DNA from: JAXMHB01 sp046346965
GTDB taxonomy: Bacteria > Pseudomonadota > Gammaproteobacteria > Xanthomonadales > SZUA-5
Direction of reading: 5' to 3'
Length of the DNA: 64,000 bases
Assembly (NCBI GenBank): GCA_046346965.1
Contig: JAXMHB010000004.1
Location: 344,066-408,065, forward strand
Below, in pieces: positions 1 through 8,624 of the stretch. The translations under genes were made by a program, and so were the position numbers. Each line of letters begins with the position of its first letter. The first letter of the stretch is position 1. Under the pieces are notes generated by a model. It was not told the origin of the DNA. It was given only the letters and a program-made list of their open reading frames with translations, and did not search any database.

Positions 1-407
1 CCCAGACCTTCAACCGCGCTCAATACCGAGATCGCCGGCGTGATCAAGCCATCGGCAAAGAACAAGGACGCGCCGGCCATGCCGATCAGCAGCAGCAGGC
101 GACGGCGGCGCTTGCCGGCGGCGCTGCGCTGCAGCGCCAGCGTCATCAAGGCCAGGATTCCGCCCTCGCCCCGATGATCGGCGCGCAGGATCAGCGCAAG
201 GTATTTGATCGACACCACCAGGGTCATCGACCACACCATCAGCGAGAGCACACCGAGCACGTTCTCGCGATTGGGCGCCAGCGCGTAATCGCCGTGAAAG
301 CACTCGCGCAAGGCGTACAAAGGGCTGGTACCGATATCGCCAAACACCACGCCGATGGCCGCAACCACCAGAGCCCGACTGTAGACCGGGACGTGCGAAT
401 CCGACAT
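1..407 (-). CDS. kup: Kup family potassium uptake protein, N-terminal part (cut by window edge)
   Basis: Low-affinity K+ uptake permease of the cytoplasmic membrane (KUP/HAK/KT family, proton-coupled). The visible 135 residues begin at the ATG ending at 407 and carry the family N-terminal signature GVVFGDIGTSPLYALRE at about residues 20-36. A hydrophobic segment follows, then RADHRGEGG and the FFADGLITPAISVLSAVEGL stretch typical of the third helix region. Family members are about 620-660 residues, so roughly four fifths lies beyond the left edge. It is transcribed in the same direction as yajC-secD-secF, but a strong terminator lies between them, so it is probably a separate unit. The longer overlapping reading frame on the same strand in another phase is a shadow. 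Confidence 0.93.
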   Translation of the reverse strand, partial: MSDSHVPVYSRALVVAAIGVVFGDIGTSPLYALRECFHGDYALAPNRENVLGVLSLMVWSMTLVVSIKYLALILRADHRGEGGILALMTLALQRSAAGKRRRRLLLLIGMAGASLFFADGLITPAISVLSAVEGL

Positions 408-597
408 GGTTCAGAACACCTGCGTCTGAGGTCGGCGGATGATCCGCTCGGGCATTCGGTTGACAACTCGCGCGTTGTGCGATGCAGCATAACGTGCCGA
501 TCGCGCCTGCGCAGTCTAGCGAAACCACCCGCGCCGGGGGCCTCGCCGACCCCGGAGGGTCGCGCGCGGGCTGTGCCGCTTCGCCTCACTTCCCCGG

Positions 598-629
598 AAA
601 AAACCAGGCCGCCCGGAGGCGGCCTGGTT
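598..629 (-). terminator. Rho-independent terminator after secF
   Basis: A perfect 12-bp inverted repeat (602-613 with 618-629) has a 4-nt loop. Read on the minus strand, a run of six T residues (603-598) follows directly, its first base overlapping the outermost stem pair. It sits 26 bases past the secF stop codon and upstream of kup, so it should end the yajC-secD-secF transcript. Confidence 0.92.
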
Positions 630-654
630 CATCATGCGAGATGGCAGTCCGCGC

Positions 655-1605
655 TCAGGGGCGCAGCGCCAACGCCGGATCCTCGCGCTTGACCACCTGC
701 AAATCGGCCTTCGACACTCCCAGCCACAGCAGCATCGGGTTGCAGAAGAAGATCGACGAGAAGGTGCCCACGATGATGCCGATGATCGTCGTCAACGCGA
801 AGTTCTCCACCACCGGGCCGCCCATGAAGTACAGCGAGAACAGCGCGAAGAAGGTGGTGACGCCGGTGATCAAGGTACGCGAGAGCGTGTTGTTGATCGC
901 CTTGTTGATGGTCTCTTCCGGGCCCAGCTTGCGCGCGCTGCGGAAGATTTCACGGACGCGATCAAACACCACCACCTTGTCGTTGATCGAGTAGCCGGCC
1001 ACCGTCAGCAGCGCGGCCAACACGGTCAGATCGAAGCTCATGCCGGTCACGCAGATGAATCCCAAGGTGATGATGACATCGTGCACCTCGCCAACAATGG
1101 CGGTGAGACCGAATCGCCATTCAAAGCGTACGGCCACGTACAACATGATCGTCAGCAGCACGAAGATCACCGCTACGGCGCCGTCTTCGGCGAGTTCCTT
1201 GCCGATCTGCGGGCCGACGAACTCGCTGCGCTTGATCGTGACCTGAATACCGGCGTCGCCGAGTGCCTTCTGCACTCGCTTGGCGGTTTCTTCCTTCTCT
1301 GCTTCGACTGCCAGGCCCGACTTGGATGGCGGCAGGCGCATGGCCACTTCTTTGGCGCCACCGATGCTCTGTACCGCGACGTCGCCGAAGCCGGCCTTCT
1401 CCAGCGCGGCACGCACTTCCTCGGTGTTCATCGGCTGTTCGGAGCGCGCTTCCACCATCGTGCCGCCGGTGAAATCGAGCGCCAGATTCAGACCCTTGGT
1501 GAACACCAGCACCAGCGAGGCGATCAGCAGAAAAATGGAGATGCTGACGCTGATCTTGCGCCAGCGCATGAACGGAATGTTCGCATTCGGATTAAACAGT
1601 TCCAT
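655..1605 (-). CDS. secF: Protein translocase subunit SecF
   Basis: Inner-membrane subunit of the SecDF-YajC complex, which uses the proton-motive force to pull exported proteins through SecYEG. The protein has 316 residues, the usual length. An N-terminal helix (about 15-36) is followed by the LALDFTGGTMVEAR motif of the SecD/F family. A periplasmic region of about 100 residues comes next, then five hydrophobic helices from about residue 140. The conserved SINDKVVVFDRVRE stretch lies near residue 205. It starts 12 bases after the secD stop, in the classic order yajC-secD-secF, and is closed by a terminator at 598-629. Confidence 0.98.
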   Translation of the reverse strand: MELFNPNANIPFMRWRKISVSISIFLLIASLVLVFTKGLNLALDFTGGTMVEARSEQPMNTEEVRAALEKAGFGDVAVQSIGGAKEVAMRLPPSKSGLAVEAEKEETAKRVQKALGDAGIQVTIKRSEFVGPQIGKELAEDGAVAVIFVLLTIMLYVAVRFEWRFGLTAIVGEVHDVIITLGFICVTGMSFDLTVLAALLTVAGYSINDKVVVFDRVREIFRSARKLGPEETINKAINNTLSRTLITGVTTFFALFSLYFMGGPVVENFALTTIIGIIVGTFSSIFFCNPMLLWLGVSKADLQVVKREDPALALRP

Positions 1606-1617
1606 GGGAGTCGCTCC

Positions 1618-3480
1618 TTAACCGACCGAGATCGCCTGCACCTTGCGGCGGCGTCCGTAAATCATGGCCATGATCAACTGGGTCACGGTGACCGCGCTGA
1701 ACATGGAGGTGATGAGGCCGACCAGCATGGTCACCGCAAATCCACGCACCGGGCCCGAGCCAAACGCGAACATCGCAAGCGCCGCGAAGACGGTAGTCAG
1801 ATTGGCGTCCAAAATGGTGCCCCAGGCCTTCTCGTAGCCTGCCTTGAGCGCCGCCAGCGGCGACATGCCGGCGCGGACCTCCTCGCGTATACGCTCGGCA
1901 ATCAGCACGTTGGCGTCCACCGCCATACCGAGCGTCAACACAATACCGGCGATGCCGGGCATGGTCAGCGTGGCGCCCAACAAACTCAGCGTTGCGACCA
2001 GCAGCAGCATGTTCACGGCCAGACCGGCAACGGTCACCAGCCCGACCAGTCGATAGTAGAACATCACAAAGACAACGATCAGCGCCGTGCCAATCGCCAT
2101 CGCCTCCAAGCCGCGGACAATATTCTCGCGACCGAGGCTGGGACCGATCACGCGCTCCTCGACGATGTCCACCGGCACCGCCAGCGAACCGGCGCGCAGC
2201 AGCAGCGCGAGCTCATTGGCTTCCGACGGCGAATCGAGTCCGGTGGTCTGGAACTGATTGCTGAAGACACCGCGGATCGTCGCGATGCTGATAATGCGCT
2301 GGCTTTCCTTGAAATAGCGTTCTTCCTTGCCGTCCACGGTGCGCGTCTGCGGCAGACGCTCGATGTACACCACCGCCATCGGACGACCGACGTTTTCGCT
2401 GGTGAAATCGAGCATGCGCTGACCGCCGCCGCTATCGAGGCGCACCGACACCATCGGCGTACCGGTCTGCGGATCGGTGCCGCTGGTGGCGTCGACCAGC
2501 TGATCGCCGGTGGCGATCACTTCCTTCTTCAGCAGCACCGGCTGGCCGCGGCTGTCGAAATACAGCTTGGAATCCGGCGGAATCTTGCCGGAGGCCGCCG
2601 CTTCGGCCGGATTCGCGTTGTCGTTGACGGCGCGGTATTCCAGCGTAGCGGTGGAGCCGAGGATCTTCTTGGCGACTGCGGTGTCCTGAATGCCGGGCAG
2701 CTGCACGACGATGCGGGTCTGGCCCTGCTGCTGGATCACCGGCTCCGCCACGCCGAGCTCACCGACGCGGTTGTACAGCGTGGTGATGTTCTGCTCGATC
2801 GTACGCGTCTGCGCTTCGGCGATTTTGGCCGGCGGAATCTTGGCCAGAATGGTGGTGCCGTTGTCGGCCGTCAGCTCGTCGAGCACCAGCTCGGAGGCGC
2901 CCTTGGTCAACGCGGTGACCGCCTTGGCGCGATCTTCCGGGGCCGTCAGCTGCACCAGCAGGCCGCCGCCAGCGCGCGTCACCGAACGATACGGCACTTT
3001 TTCGGTGCGCAACGCCTGGTAGATGTCGTTCATGTAGCGATCTTCGAGCTTCTCTCGCGCCGAGGCCTGATCGACCTCCATCAAGAAGTGCACGCCGCCC
3101 TGCAAGTCCAGGCCCAGCGTCATTGGCTTGGCGCCGACGGCTCGCAACCAAGCCGGCACGGTCGAGGCCAAATTCATGGCGACCGTGTACTGGTCCTTCA
3201 ATTCGTCGGCCAGCAGCGTCTGCGCGGTCAGCTGCACGTCGGCATTGGGGAAGCGCACCATCAGCCGATCCGCCGTGCGTTCCAGACCAAAGTACGCGAG
3301 CTGCTTGCCCTTCAGCGTGCCCTCGACGCGGCCTTGCAGCGCGTCGTCGATCACCGAGCCACGATTGGCCGAGATCTGCACCGCAGGTTGCTGCGGGAAC
3401 ATGTTCGGCAGAGAGTACAGTGTGGCCAACAGCACCAGCGCGACCACCAGGCCGAGCTTCCATTTCGGAAATTCAAACAT
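1618..3480 (-). CDS. secD: Protein translocase subunit SecD
   Basis: Large subunit of SecDF-YajC. The 620 residues begin with a membrane anchor (about 10-30). The GLDLQGGVHFLMEV motif at about 122 is followed by a long periplasmic region containing the P1 base and head domains. The C-terminal six-helix domain is seen from about 450, with GMAVDANVLIAERIREE near 540. Residue Asp in VDANV is the family's proton-relay position. The gene lies 54 bases after yajC and 12 before secF, so the three are co-transcribed. A long plus-strand reading frame covering this locus is only its antisense shadow. Confidence 0.98.
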   Translation of the reverse strand: MFEFPKWKLGLVVALVLLATLYSLPNMFPQQPAVQISANRGSVIDDALQGRVEGTLKGKQLAYFGLERTADRLMVRFPNADVQLTAQTLLADELKDQYTVAMNLASTVPAWLRAVGAKPMTLGLDLQGGVHFLMEVDQASAREKLEDRYMNDIYQALRTEKVPYRSVTRAGGGLLVQLTAPEDRAKAVTALTKGASELVLDELTADNGTTILAKIPPAKIAEAQTRTIEQNITTLYNRVGELGVAEPVIQQQGQTRIVVQLPGIQDTAVAKKILGSTATLEYRAVNDNANPAEAAASGKIPPDSKLYFDSRGQPVLLKKEVIATGDQLVDATSGTDPQTGTPMVSVRLDSGGGQRMLDFTSENVGRPMAVVYIERLPQTRTVDGKEERYFKESQRIISIATIRGVFSNQFQTTGLDSPSEANELALLLRAGSLAVPVDIVEERVIGPSLGRENIVRGLEAMAIGTALIVVFVMFYYRLVGLVTVAGLAVNMLLLVATLSLLGATLTMPGIAGIVLTLGMAVDANVLIAERIREEVRAGMSPLAALKAGYEKAWGTILDANLTTVFAALAMFAFGSGPVRGFAVTMLVGLITSMFSAVTVTQLIMAMIYGRRRKVQAISVG

Positions 3481-3534
3481 CGATCACCCCAGACGAGGGT
3501 AGTTAAAGCAGGAAGGAAAGCGTGGCAAGGACGC

Positions 3535-3861
3535 TCAAGCGGACTTGTAGGTGCCCTTGGGCAGCACAGCGCCGACGGCGTGCTTCTGCACCTTGATGCG
3601 CACGTTGGCGGCGATCTCGAGGGTCACGAAGCTGTCACCCACCTCGTCGATCTTGCCCAGGATGCCGCCGGTGGTGACGATTTCGTCGTTGCGCGCCAGC
3701 GCTTCGACCATCTTTTTGTGTTCCGACATGCGCTTCTGCTGCGGGCGGATCAGCAGGAAATAGAAGATGCCGAAGAACACCACCAACATGACGATGCTGC
3801 CGATGCCGCTACCAGCCGGCGCTGCCGCCTGGGCGTAGGCAGGCGAGATCAAAAAATCCAT
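3535..3861 (-). CDS. yajC: Preprotein translocase subunit YajC
   Basis: Small single-pass membrane protein that associates with SecDF. It has 108 residues. After the N-terminal MDFLISPAYAQ stretch there is one hydrophobic helix at about 20-40 ending in the conserved LLIRPQQKRMSEHKKMVE motif. The C-terminal half has the family pattern NDEIVTTGGILGKI and FVTLEIA. It heads the yajC-secD-secF operon. In many gammaproteobacteria tgt and queA precede yajC; here they are absent and the next gene upstream is a divergent EF-G-like GTPase. Confidence 0.97.
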   Translation of the reverse strand: MDFLISPAYAQAAAPAGSGIGSIVMLVVFFGIFYFLLIRPQQKRMSEHKKMVEALARNDEIVTTGGILGKIDEVGDSFVTLEIAANVRIKVQKHAVGAVLPKGTYKSA

Positions 3862-4168
3862 GGAAATTCGCTCGTGACGATGGACGGGCGCGAGGGGTCT
3901 CGCGAATCAGCCGCCAAGTATGCCACAGGCGGCGCCTACCTCAGTTGGAGGCACTGTGCAGAAGATCAAGGGCCGCAGGGCGCCTGCCCTGCCCTGCTGC
4001 GGCGCAGCACGGGCATTGCTTGGCTCGACTTAGGTCAAGGCGTAGTGTCGGTCGGGCAACGATGATCGGCCGCGGCGCTGAATGTACAGCGACACGACCT
4101 TTCGCAATGGCGCACCGGTCGTACCCGGTGGGTGCGACCCCTGGCCCTCAACCTCAGGGAGTATCCGC
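3862..4168. other. Divergent intergenic region yajC / EF-G2
   Basis: The 307 bases lie between two divergent genes and should hold a promoter for each. I see no clear -35/-10 pair, no palindromic operator and no RNA gene. The plus-strand frame is open upstream to 4082, but the better start of the downstream gene is at 4169. Confidence 0.5.
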
Positions 4169-6217
4169 ATGCCCCACTACACCACGGCCCAGATCCGCAA
4201 TGTCGCGCTCGTAGGCCACGCTGGCGCCGGCAAGACCACGCTGTTCGAAGCCCTGCTCCATGCCGGCGGCGCGATTACCACGCAGGGCTCGATCGAACGC
4301 GGCAACACGGTGTCCGACTACGACCCGATGGAACGCGAGCGCCAGCACTCGATCGGCAGCGCAATTGCGTCGATCGATCACGGCGGCATCCACGTCAATC
4401 TGATCGACACGCCGGGCTACCCGGACTTTCGCGGCCCGACCTTGTCGGCCCTGGCGGCAGTGGAAACCTGCGCCGTGGTGGTCAATGCGAGTACCGGTAT
4501 CGAGTACTCGACCAGTCGCATGATGGAGTACGCCAAGGCGCGCCGACTATGTCGGCTGCTGGTCGTCAACAAGATGGACCACGAGGACGCGGACCTGGAA
4601 ATGCTGGTCGAGCAGTTGCGCGAGGCCTTTGGCAACGAGTGCCTGCCGATCAATCTGCCGGCAAAAGGACGCTCGGCCGTGGTCGATTGCTACACCTCGC
4701 CGGCCGGCGAGTCGGAATTCTCCAGCGTCAGCGCAGCGCACCAGCGCATCATCGATCAGGTAGTCGAGATCAATGAAGACGTGATGGGACACTACCTGGA
4801 GGAAGGCGAGGAAGGCCTGTCCGGACAGGAGCTGCACGATGCCTTCGAGCAGTGCCTGCGCGAAGGCCATCTGGTGCCGATCTGCTTCGTCTCGGCGCGT
4901 ACCGGCGCCGGCGTCCGGGAGTTGCTGGACTTGTTTGAGCGGCTGATGCCCAATCCGGCCGAGGCCAATCCGCCGCTGTTCGTCAAGGGCGGCCCCGACG
5001 GCGAGTCCTTCCAGACCGAGCCGGACGCCGGCAAACATGTGGTTGCCGATGTTTTCAAGATCATCAACGACCCCTTCGTCGGCAAGCTCAGCGTGTTTCG
5101 CATCTACCAGGGCACCGTGCGCCGCGACACCCAGTTGTTCATCGACGACGGCAAGAAACCTTTCAAAGTCGGGCACTTGTTCAAGCTCAAGGGCAAGGAA
5201 CACGTGGAGATCGAGGACGCCGTGCCGGGCGATATCGCCGCCGTCGCCAAGATCGAGGAGATCCATTTCGACGCCGTGCTGCACGACAGCCACGACGAGG
5301 ACCACATCCACCTGAAGCCGATCAACTTCCCGCAACCGATGTACGGCCTCGCGATCGAGCCGGCGACCCGCGGGCAGGAGCAGAAGCTCGCCAATGCACT
5401 GCACAAGCTGACCGAGGAAGACCCCTGCCTGCGCGTCGAGCACCACAAGGAGCTCAACGAGACGGTGTTACGGGGCCTGGGGGAACTGCACCTGCGCGTG
5501 GTATTGGAGCGCATGAAGGAGCGTTACGGCGTGGACGTGCTGACGCGGCCGCCGCGCATTGCCTACCGCGAGACCATTTCCGCGCTGGCCGATGGTCATC
5601 ATCGCCACAAGAAGCAGACCGGCGGCGCCGGCCAGTTTGGCGAGGTCTTCCTGCGCGTCGAGCCGCTGCCGCGCGGCGCAGGCTTCGAGTTCGTCGACGA
5701 GATCAAGGGCGGCACCATTCCCGGCCAGTTCCTGCCGGCCATCGAGAAAGGCGTGCGCATGGTGCTCGAAACTGGTGCCGTCGCCGGCTACCAACTCCAC
5801 GATGTGCGCGTCATCGTCTACGACGGCAAGTATCACCCGGTCGATTCCAAGGAAGTGGCGTTCATCACCGCCGGGAAAAAGGCCTTCCTCGACGCCGTCA
5901 GCAAGGCGCGTCCGCTGGTGCTGGAGCCGATCGTCAATCTGGACGTCACCGTTCCGGCCGAGCACATGGGTGACATCACCGGCGGCCTGGCGACCAAGCG
6001 TGCGCGCATCAACGGCACCGACTCCTTGCGTGGCGGCGAGCTGATCGTGAAGGCGCAGGTGCCGCTGGCCGAGATCAGCGACTACAGCAATGAGCTGAAG
6101 GCGATCACCGCCGGGCGTGGGCGCTACACCATCGAACTCAGCCACTACGAGGCGGTGCCCGGTCAGGTGCAAAAGCAACTGGTGGATGCCTACAAGCCGC
6201 ACCACGAGGAAGATTGA
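4169..6217 (+). CDS. Elongation factor G-like GTPase (EF-G2 type)
   Basis: Five-domain translational GTPase paralogous to EF-G. The 682 residues have the P-loop GHAGAGKTTL (about 16-25), G3 DTPGYPDF, G4 NKMD and domain IV near 420-560 (KKQTGGAGQFGEVFLRVEP). Two features separate it from housekeeping FusA: the P-loop lacks the usual GHxDAGKTT form, and the switch I consensus RGITI is replaced by RQHSIG. This fits the EF-G2 subgroup, which in other bacteria is not the main translocase; its role here is not known. ATG at 4169 is chosen over the open frame from 4082 because AGGGA lies 9 bases upstream and the protein then begins at the family position. It stands alone, not with rpsL/rpsG/tuf. Confidence 0.92.
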   Translation: MPHYTTAQIRNVALVGHAGAGKTTLFEALLHAGGAITTQGSIERGNTVSDYDPMERERQHSIGSAIASIDHGGIHVNLIDTPGYPDFRGPTLSALAAVETCAVVVNASTGIEYSTSRMMEYAKARRLCRLLVVNKMDHEDADLEMLVEQLREAFGNECLPINLPAKGRSAVVDCYTSPAGESEFSSVSAAHQRIIDQVVEINEDVMGHYLEEGEEGLSGQELHDAFEQCLREGHLVPICFVSARTGAGVRELLDLFERLMPNPAEANPPLFVKGGPDGESFQTEPDAGKHVVADVFKIINDPFVGKLSVFRIYQGTVRRDTQLFIDDGKKPFKVGHLFKLKGKEHVEIEDAVPGDIAAVAKIEEIHFDAVLHDSHDEDHIHLKPINFPQPMYGLAIEPATRGQEQKLANALHKLTEEDPCLRVEHHKELNETVLRGLGELHLRVVLERMKERYGVDVLTRPPRIAYRETISALADGHHRHKKQTGGAGQFGEVFLRVEPLPRGAGFEFVDEIKGGTIPGQFLPAIEKGVRMVLETGAVAGYQLHDVRVIVYDGKYHPVDSKEVAFITAGKKAFLDAVSKARPLVLEPIVNLDVTVPAEHMGDITGGLATKRARINGTDSLRGGELIVKAQVPLAEISDYSNELKAITAGRGRYTIELSHYEAVPGQVQKQLVDAYKPHHEED

Positions 6218-6245
6218 ACCACGCCGACCGCGACTGGCGTCGCGC

Positions 6246-8306
6246 TTACAGGCGCCAGTCCAGCCCCAGCCAGAACCCGCGCCCCGGCGCGGGTTCGTAG
6301 TAGCGGCGCGCTGCTTCGTTGACGATCAAGGAGCTGCTGTAGCGCCGATCGAGCAGATTGTCGACGCGCAGCAGCAGGCCCATTTGCGAGCCCGGCGGCG
6401 CCCAGCGCAGGCGCGCGCCGAGCACAGCATAGCCAGGCACCTGATCGCGATTGCGATCATTGGCGAGGGTCGCGGCGAAGGCCTGCCACTCCAGACCCGC
6501 TGACCACGCACCCTCGCCGCGCCAGTCGAGCTCGATACGCCCGAAACGCGGCGGCACCCCCGGCATGCGCTGGCCGGCAGCGATCAGCAGCGAGGGCGTC
6601 GTGCAAGTGGGCTGCAGACAAACGGCGTAAGGCTCGGTGTAGCGCGCATCGATCCAACTGGCCACTGCGCGCAGCTGCAGCGACCGCGACGGGCGCCACT
6701 GCAGCGCGGTTTCCAGTCCCTCGCGCCGCGTAGCGCTGGCATTGCGGAAGCTGCTGCGACCGCCGCTGGCGCTGTCGACCACGATCTCGTCCTCGGTGTC
6801 GACGCGGAACAGCGTGCCTTCGAATTGCAGGCGCTCCCAGCGGCCGTCCACGCCGAATTCGAACTGGCGTGCCTGCGCGGGCTTGAGTTCCGTGTTGAAG
6901 CCGCCGTCGCCGTCGGCGCGATAGGCCAGTTCCGCCAACGTGGGTACTTCAACGCTACGCCCGGCGGCGGCGTGCAGGCGCCAGCGTGGCTGCCATTGAT
7001 AGCTGAAACCAAAGGCTGGCAGCCAGGCGCGACTGTCGTAGCGACCGCTGTCGTCCGGGTTGCCGGGCGCCACGTAGCGATCGCTGCTGCGGTAGTCGAG
7101 TAGGCTGCGGCGCACGCCCGCGCTCAGCGTCCACGCCGGCGACAGGTCGAGATCCGCCCGCAGCATGACGTCGCGCTGGCCGCCGCGATTGCGCTCGTCG
7201 CGGCGCAAGGCGCCGCGCACGCCCAGCGTGTTGCCCTGGTAGTTCTCGTAGCCCAGGCGATCCTCTATGAGCTGCTCATCGCGCAGACGTGCCTGCAGCG
7301 CGAGCGGCAGGCCGGCCAGCGACAGATCGCGCTCCAGTTCCAGCGACCAACCGTAGTAGTCGCGCGCCAGATCGACCACGCCTCCGCCATTGGTGGGCGA
7401 CTGCTGCGCCTGCGGCGTCACCGCCAGGTATTGCTCCACCGAACGCTGCCCGCCGTAGGCCGTCAGCCGCCACTGCGTCGGTCCCTGCTCCCACTGATAA
7501 CGCGCACCGACCTGTCCCTGGCGCGTCGCCTTGCGGGTGCGAAACTGCTCAGCGGCGGGGCTCGCCGCCGTCGGATCGGCGAGGTACTCGGCCCGGGTCA
7601 GCCCGAGTGCGTCCTCGGCCAGCGGCTGGTCCTGCCAGTGCGCGGTGACGCTCAACCAGCCCGGCCCGACCTCGACATCGCCACGCGCGGCCAGCAGCGT
7701 GCGCTCGTTGCGACTGCGCGCGCGCTCGCCCGCAACTTCGTTGCGGTTGCCGCTCAGCGACCAGTACGCCGCGTCGCCGCCGTCGAGCGCAAAGCCGTAG
7801 CGGCGCTGGCCGTTGCTGCCCAGTCCGAGGCTGAGCTGATCGGCATCGCGGCGACGCGCGCCGTCGATGCGCAGATAGGCACCGCCGCTGCCGTAGAGCG
7901 TCGCAAAGGGACCGCGAATCAGGCTCAGCTGGCCGCCGCCGGCGAGGTCGATATGGCCCAACTGGCTCTGCCCATCGACCGCCGTCGCCGGGATGCCGTC
8001 GTACTCCACGCGCAGACCGCGCGCGCCGAAAGGCGAGCGCGCGCCGAAGCCACGAATGCTGATCTGCGAGTCCTGTGCCTCGTTGTAGCGCTGCCGCGCC
8101 ACCACGCCCGGCAAGGTACTCAGCGCCTCGGTGATATCGAGCGCGCGACGCTGCTGCCGCAGGGTCTCCAGATCGACGGTGTCGGGCCGCGCCACCGCCG
8201 GCGGGCGCTCAGCACGCGCCTCGACCGCCGGGAGCGTGCGCGCCTCGCAGGCGGTCTCGGGCGTGCAGCTCTGCGCCCACAGCGCCAGCGCAGCCCAGGG
8301 CGCCAT
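6246..8306 (-). CDS. TonB-dependent outer-membrane receptor
   Basis: Ligand-gated outer-membrane barrel driven by TonB/ExbBD, probably for an iron chelate or similar ligand. The 686 residues have a plug domain (about 40-150, with DITEALSTLPGVVARQ and the SIRGFGARSPFGARG plug motif). Repeated amphipathic strands follow to the C-terminal GRGFWLGLDWRL, which ends with the aromatic-rich strand typical of these barrels. The N-terminus is short for a signal peptide (MAPWAALALWAQS then a Cys/Ala-rich stretch), so the exact start is uncertain. It starts 6 bases after the rubredoxin stop, so the two may be co-transcribed. The substrate cannot be told from sequence. Confidence 0.9.
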   Translation of the reverse strand: MAPWAALALWAQSCTPETACEARTLPAVEARAERPPAVARPDTVDLETLRQQRRALDITEALSTLPGVVARQRYNEAQDSQISIRGFGARSPFGARGLRVEYDGIPATAVDGQSQLGHIDLAGGGQLSLIRGPFATLYGSGGAYLRIDGARRRDADQLSLGLGSNGQRRYGFALDGGDAAYWSLSGNRNEVAGERARSRNERTLLAARGDVEVGPGWLSVTAHWQDQPLAEDALGLTRAEYLADPTAASPAAEQFRTRKATRQGQVGARYQWEQGPTQWRLTAYGGQRSVEQYLAVTPQAQQSPTNGGGVVDLARDYYGWSLELERDLSLAGLPLALQARLRDEQLIEDRLGYENYQGNTLGVRGALRRDERNRGGQRDVMLRADLDLSPAWTLSAGVRRSLLDYRSSDRYVAPGNPDDSGRYDSRAWLPAFGFSYQWQPRWRLHAAAGRSVEVPTLAELAYRADGDGGFNTELKPAQARQFEFGVDGRWERLQFEGTLFRVDTEDEIVVDSASGGRSSFRNASATRREGLETALQWRPSRSLQLRAVASWIDARYTEPYAVCLQPTCTTPSLLIAAGQRMPGVPPRFGRIELDWRGEGAWSAGLEWQAFAATLANDRNRDQVPGYAVLGARLRWAPPGSQMGLLLRVDNLLDRRYSSSLIVNEAARRYYEPAPGRGFWLGLDWRL

Positions 8307-8312
8307 GCGTAC

Positions 8313-8510
8313 TCAGACCTCGACCATGTCGAAGTCGGCCTTGCCGACCCCACAATCCGGGCAGGTCCACCAATCCGGGACGTCTTCCCACCGCGTCCCC
8401 GGCTTCAGACCATCGGCCGGCGCGCCGGCCGCCTCGTCATACAACCAGCCACACACGACGCACACATAGGTGCGCCAGGGGCCCCGTCCATCGCTCGCTT
8501 CTGCGCTCAC
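8313..8510 (-). CDS. Rubredoxin
   Basis: Small cytoplasmic electron carrier with one Fe(Cys)4 centre. The 65 residues contain the two knuckles CVVCG and CPDCG, separated by the family sequence WLYDEA...PGTRWEDVPDWW. A GTG at 8510 is taken as the start because GGAG lies just upstream and it gives a normal rubredoxin length; the frame is open further upstream but that part is not rubredoxin-like. It lies directly before the TonB receptor. Its partner enzyme is not evident in the window. Confidence 0.93.
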   Translation of the reverse strand: MSAEASDGRGPWRTYVCVVCGWLYDEAAGAPADGLKPGTRWEDVPDWWTCPDCGVGKADFDMVEV

Positions 8511-8624
8511 AACCTGACTCCGGCAAAAGCCGCGATTCTGGCATGGGCCGCGGGCGGGACGGAACGGCGCTGCCCGCACAGCCGGCTCGGGCGGCAGGTG
8601 CCGCCCAGCCAGCGCATTCCGGTC

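Noticed and set aside
634..4065. 1143-codon plus-strand open frame
   Set aside because: It runs antisense to secF, secD and yajC; its His/Gln/Arg-rich, repetitive composition is what results from reading high-GC genes backwards. The minus-strand genes are certain.
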